Shown here piece by piece: positions 5,631-8,676 of a stretch of 8,676 nt of DNA (positions are counted from its first letter, which is position 1; every line of letters starts with the position of its first letter). The notes under the pieces were generated by a model that was given only the letters and a program-made list of their open reading frames with translations, had not been told where the DNA came from and did not search any database. Location of the stretch: contig JACKDF010000040.1 of assembly GCA_020633655.1 (NCBI GenBank), positions 1 to 8,676 on the forward strand, read 5' to 3'. Position numbers and translations under genes: made by a program. The DNA is from Deferribacteres bacterium (lineage in GTDB: Bacteria > Zhuqueibacterota > Zhuqueibacteria > Zhuqueibacterales > Geothermadaptataceae).

Positions 5631-6698
5631 TTAATTAAACATCCGCAATCCAATGTTAAAATTCCAACGGTTCACATTGTCATCTTCGGCTAAATCCATT
5701 TTTTGGCCATTAATTTCATACTGTGAAAATTTGCCTGTTAAAGTGGAAATATCCACACCGATGGAAAAATTGTCATTCAATAAATAGTCCAGACCCAAAA
5801 GTCCGCTGATGCCGAATGTATTGCCCTTAATGAGCACAGAAACATAATCGATCCTGGCTTCATTGTGATGATGTATGCGCCCCAATGTCACATTTGAAAC
5901 GATGAGAATTTTATCAGAAAGGATTTTTACACGCTCATAAAGGGTTGGACCAATGAACGACATCGAGATATTATCCTCAATATAGCCATATCCGAGAATT
6001 TCATTGGTCTGGTCGTCGTATAGGGGAGCGTTGTTCATAAAATTGGATGTATTGAATTTCATGTACGTAAATCCTAAACCATATGTCTTATGAAAGAAAT
6101 AGGCCACATCGGCACAGAAATTGGTCCCCGATTTTAGCTCTTTGACGTAGCTTTTGTACTCTGATGGCACATCTGTTGCGATTTTGGCCGTGAGGTAACC
6201 AAAGCCGTAATCCGCACTGATGCGTATTTTTGTTGAGAATTCCGGTTCGGATGGTGTTCGGAGTCCTGTGAGTTGCATTGTCGATTCTGGTGACACATTC
6301 TGCTGGCGTGCGAGCGTATCGACATCTGTTTCCCGCGCATCAGGAACAGACTGGATTCCGTCGATGTCCCCGTCTTCATCAAAAATTATCCTGCCATTTT
6401 TATCGACGAGAATACTGATGTCGCTCACGGGATAAAAAGATGGTGGCGGATCGAAAAACATGCTCTCGCGTTTTGCGTCAAAGGTTACACCATTTTCTGA
6501 AATCTCAATAATTTTACCGGTAAAAATTTTTCTACGATCTTTCTTCAACACCAGAGCTGGTTTGACACCGGACCACTGTTTCGTTGGCGGTTTATAGTAA
6601 ACCTGTGGCGCTTCTTGTGCTGTCAGGAATACGTTGAAAGTCAACAGGCCAATAGAAAGTAAAACGGAATTGAAAGGTAACGGGCATTTCCTTTTCAT
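5631..6698 (-). CDS. Predicted outer-membrane beta-barrel protein
   Basis: This 355-residue protein begins with a Sec signal peptide (about 1-27, cleavage likely after LTA before QEAP). Residues 45-115 form a small beta-rich region (KIFTGKIIEISENGVTFD) ending in a turn rich in acidic residues and glycine (DEDGDIDG, 107-114). A polar linker covers 116-152. From about 155 to the end, alternating polar and hydrophobic strands (KIRISADYGFGYLTAKI, FGISGLLGLDYLL, WNFNIGLRMFN) fit a barrel of around eight strands, with a terminal strand close to the usual outer-membrane C-terminal signature. A HHH run lies at 276-278, in or near a loop. AAGGAG (6708-6713) stands 9 bases before the ATG. Its position between GH43 and the UroD-like gene hints at a surface or transport role, but it lacks TonB-dependent receptor features and its function is unknown. 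Confidence 0.82.
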   Translation of the reverse strand: MKRKCPLPFNSVLLSIGLLTFNVFLTAQEAPQVYYKPPTKQWSGVKPALVLKKDRRKIFTGKIIEISENGVTFDAKRESMFFDPPPSFYPVSDISILVDKNGRIIFDEDGDIDGIQSVPDARETDVDTLARQQNVSPESTMQLTGLRTPSEPEFSTKIRISADYGFGYLTAKIATDVPSEYKSYVKELKSGTNFCADVAYFFHKTYGLGFTYMKFNTSNFMNNAPLYDDQTNEILGYGYIEDNISMSFIGPTLYERVKILSDKILIVSNVTLGRIHHHNEARIDYVSVLIKGNTFGISGLLGLDYLLNDNFSIGVDISTLTGKFSQYEINGQKMDLAEDDNVNRWNFNIGLRMFN

Positions 6699-6865
6699 GC
6701 TGCAGTTCTCCTTGCATACAAATGAGTGGTTACCAATTTTAATTGTTGGGGAATGATCAATTCATCTCGCTAATGTATGAATTTGAGTGAATAACCGGTC
6801 TCATTAACCGTCACGAGAGCCACCCTCTGTTGGAAAAGGTTCCGGGATTTTAGGAGATTTTTCAC
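6699..6865 (-). promoter_or_regulatory. Leader between GH43 and barrel genes with a short direct repeat
   Basis: This 167-base gap precedes the barrel gene. On the minus strand CGGTTA occurs twice, 13 bases apart (plus coordinates 6805-6810 and 6792-6797), a spacing near one helical turn that could suit a tandem operator. No clear terminator follows GH43 and no riboswitch consensus was recognised. It could hold a separate promoter for the barrel and UroD-like genes. Confidence 0.25.
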
Positions 6866-8626
6866 TTAATGCGATTCAATTATCGCTGTTTTTTGACTAA
6901 TGCCGTTTTCGTTAAACGCTTCGATAGTAAAATAATACGTTCTATCTCTATCCATTGCTGTAAAATAATACTCATTACTACTGTAAACCATGATGCTGTT
7001 GTAGAGTTTATCCGACGCAATTCCGGTGTAAATCGTGTATCCGGTTGCCAGGTCCGAGGCTTGCCACTTGAGCCAGGCATTGCGGCGTTCGCTCTCGCCG
7101 CGAAGGACGGTGAAATGTTTTACAGTATCTGGTAGGCTGCCGTTTCCGTGCCCGAAGACGCGAAACCCGCTGAGCGCAAAAGTCCCTGTGGGACCATGCA
7201 GGTTTGTGATTTTTAAATATCGCGCCTGCACCGGTTCAGGCAGTTCCACATAATCGTGCGGCACATCTTTTTGATTTTCCTGCTTATCGCTTAATGTCGT
7301 CCATATTTTACCGTCGACTGAACTGCTGACAACATATTTGTGAAAAATACCGCTTTGTTTGCCCATCAATTCGGCGCCCTGATCTGCGTAATTGATTTGG
7401 ATAGCGCGAACCGTCGCGATGGAGCCAAGGTCACTCTGCAGCCACTCCCCGGAATCGCATGTCACCGCACTCCAGTAGGTTTTCATGTTTTCATCGACGG
7501 CAAAATTTGGGGCGTATCCTCCAAGAGTTGAAGAGACTTGTACGGGTTTATTGTAGTTTAAAAGCATCCAGCCCGTAAACTGGTTTTTGGAATAATCGGC
7601 ATGGTTTTGTGGCAGTGTGTGAGGATAATCACCATAAGCCGTGTTGCAATATAAAATGCCATCCGCATCAAAACCCGCTGGCCAAAGGCTGATCCGGCGT
7701 TCGAAATTATTTTTTACGGAAATCACAGTGGTTCCCACGTGCCACCAGTCTCCATTTTTATCCTGAAATGTGGCGCCGTGTCCGGTACCGCGGGCGAAAC
7801 CACCCGGTTTGTAGGCGAACGGGTTGTGCTCCTGGTAAGTGAATGGCCCAAGGGGTTTCGTGCTCGTGTAAACCCCGTCTCCGTAGCCGCTGAATTCCGT
7901 CCCCGGCGCGGCGTATTGCAAGTAATAAATCCCTTCGTGTTTGTTCATCCATGCGCCTTCGATGAACGGCGCTAAAAAGGTGTTGTCGGCATGCTCGCCA
8001 AAGCGCTCCCAGCCGTGCACCTCATCGTGTAATTGGATGAGAATTTGTTTTTCACCTATAGGCTGCAATGTTTTGCGGTCGATTTCCTGCCCGTAGACGG
8101 GGTAGGTATTACTCGAGCCCCAATAAATGTACAAACGGCCATCATCATCAAGAAAAAACGCCGGGTCCCAGGCGCCAACCTGAAAGGAATCGACGGCTTC
8201 TGTCCATGCATCGGTTGTCGGTTTGGTGCTCATCCACAGCGGGAAATCTTTTGTGTGCGTGGAACCAATGAGAAACAGGGTGTCACCTATGGCAAATGCT
8301 GCAGGGGCGCACAACTCGTCATAGACTTTGTGCCGCGGTTTTAAAAAACGCCGTGCAATAAAGTTCCAATTGGCCAGATCATCACTCCACCAGTAGCCAT
8401 ACTGGTTGGTGGAAAAAAGGAAATATTTCTCCTGAAAAAGCACGATGACCGGATCCGCCGTCGTGCGGTGTTTGCCCCATTCGGTGAAATGGGGAATGGC
8501 ATTGTAGGCGTAATCGAGATTTAGGGGATTACAGTAGGTTTTTGACTGTGAGTAAAGATTTGCTGGAAATCCGGTACTGAGTAAAGTCGTAATTATGAGG
8601 AGTAATTGGAATATAACAAAGGACAT
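6866..8626 (-). CDS. Secreted GH43 glycosidase with CBM32/F5-8C and Fn3-like domains
   Basis: This 586-residue enzyme starts with a signal peptide (about 1-26, ending near ANLYSQS). The five-bladed GH43 catalytic domain covers about 30-345. Its triad is visible: general base D58 in TTADPVI, pKa modulator D154 in GAWDPAFF and general acid E223 in FIEGAW. Further family features are NPLNLDY (33-39), DDGRLYIYWGSS (161-172), GTGHGATFQD (280-289) and WWHVGTT (294-300). Residues 358-492 form a discoidin-type carbohydrate-binding module (NFAVDENMKTYWSA, EWLQSDLG, ARYLKITN). Residues 500-586 look like a fibronectin type III domain (AWLKWQAS, GYTIYTG, YYFTIEAFNENG). No type IX sorting domain is present, so it is probably periplasmic or secreted by another route. 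GH43 members are mostly alpha-L-arabinofuranosidases, beta-xylosidases or arabinanases; the substrate is not resolved here. The frame is closed by TGA 9 bases upstream, which fixes the ATG despite a poor ribosome site. Confidence 0.95.
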   Translation of the reverse strand: MSFVIFQLLLIITTLLSTGFPANLYSQSKTYCNPLNLDYAYNAIPHFTEWGKHRTTADPVIVLFQEKYFLFSTNQYGYWWSDDLANWNFIARRFLKPRHKVYDELCAPAAFAIGDTLFLIGSTHTKDFPLWMSTKPTTDAWTEAVDSFQVGAWDPAFFLDDDGRLYIYWGSSNTYPVYGQEIDRKTLQPIGEKQILIQLHDEVHGWERFGEHADNTFLAPFIEGAWMNKHEGIYYLQYAAPGTEFSGYGDGVYTSTKPLGPFTYQEHNPFAYKPGGFARGTGHGATFQDKNGDWWHVGTTVISVKNNFERRISLWPAGFDADGILYCNTAYGDYPHTLPQNHADYSKNQFTGWMLLNYNKPVQVSSTLGGYAPNFAVDENMKTYWSAVTCDSGEWLQSDLGSIATVRAIQINYADQGAELMGKQSGIFHKYVVSSSVDGKIWTTLSDKQENQKDVPHDYVELPEPVQARYLKITNLHGPTGTFALSGFRVFGHGNGSLPDTVKHFTVLRGESERRNAWLKWQASDLATGYTIYTGIASDKLYNSIMVYSSNEYYFTAMDRDRTYYFTIEAFNENGISQKTAIIESH

Positions 8627-8676
8627 AACAAGCTTTCAATTTTTATGGACAAAAAATATCTTTTGACTCACACTAG

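Noticed and set aside
6699..6865. Possible cobalamin riboswitch, suggested by a GAGCCACC block and a nearby methyltransferase-like gene.
   Set aside because: The block is not the conserved B12 box, it reads that way on the strand opposite the genes, and no surrounding stem pattern fits.

Overview
This window comes from a Gram-negative bacterium. It encodes a lipoprotein with a lipobox, an outer-membrane beta-barrel candidate and a secreted multidomain glycoside hydrolase. The mix of families (spondin-domain lipoprotein, GH43 with discoidin and fibronectin-type modules, a UroD-like methyltransferase homologue, a NAPE-PLD-type metallo-hydrolase), the moderate GC content and the partly Shine-Dalgarno-less starts suggest the FCB assemblage (Calditrichota, KSB1 or Ignavibacteria-like). 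That placement is an inference from gene content, not from a marker gene. All genes except one are on the minus strand.

Layout from left to right. A DUF1330-type ferredoxin-fold protein (1-323, minus) runs off the left edge; it is read from a TTG codon and overlaps a doubtful 46-residue ORF (320-460). Next is a complete NAPE-PLD-like metallo-beta-lactamase-fold hydrolase (480-1499, minus). The 358-base gap 1500-1857 holds no gene, but at 1631-1800 it carries a compact repeat-like element. Its imperfect inverted ends each fold into a hairpin, and three more inverted repeats lie inside, resembling REPIN/MITE elements. Then comes a tightly coupled two-gene unit with a 4-base ATGA overlap: a four-helix membrane protein of unknown function (2472-3299, minus) followed by a winged-helix DNA-binding protein (1858-2475, minus).

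A 295-base divergent intergenic region separates this pair from the only plus-strand gene, a spondin-N domain lipoprotein (3595-4350). This gene converges on the minus-strand genes to its right, and a strong stem-loop at 4426-4457 lies between them. The right half is a likely carbohydrate-linked cluster transcribed leftwards: a secreted GH43 enzyme with a CBM32/F5-8C domain and an Fn3-like domain (6866-8626), an outer-membrane beta-barrel protein (5631-6698), and a cytoplasmic UroD/MtaA-superfamily protein (4513-5538). The gaps of 167 and 92 bases mean co-transcription is plausible but not proven.

How the genes may work together: GH43 would release sugars from an arabinose- or xylose-containing glycan outside the cytoplasm, and the barrel protein may act in the outer membrane. 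The UroD-like protein may carry out methyl transfer or a related step in the cytoplasm. The membrane protein/winged-helix pair looks like a sensor-regulator unit. No phage, CRISPR, tRNA, rRNA, transposase or recognised defence system was seen.
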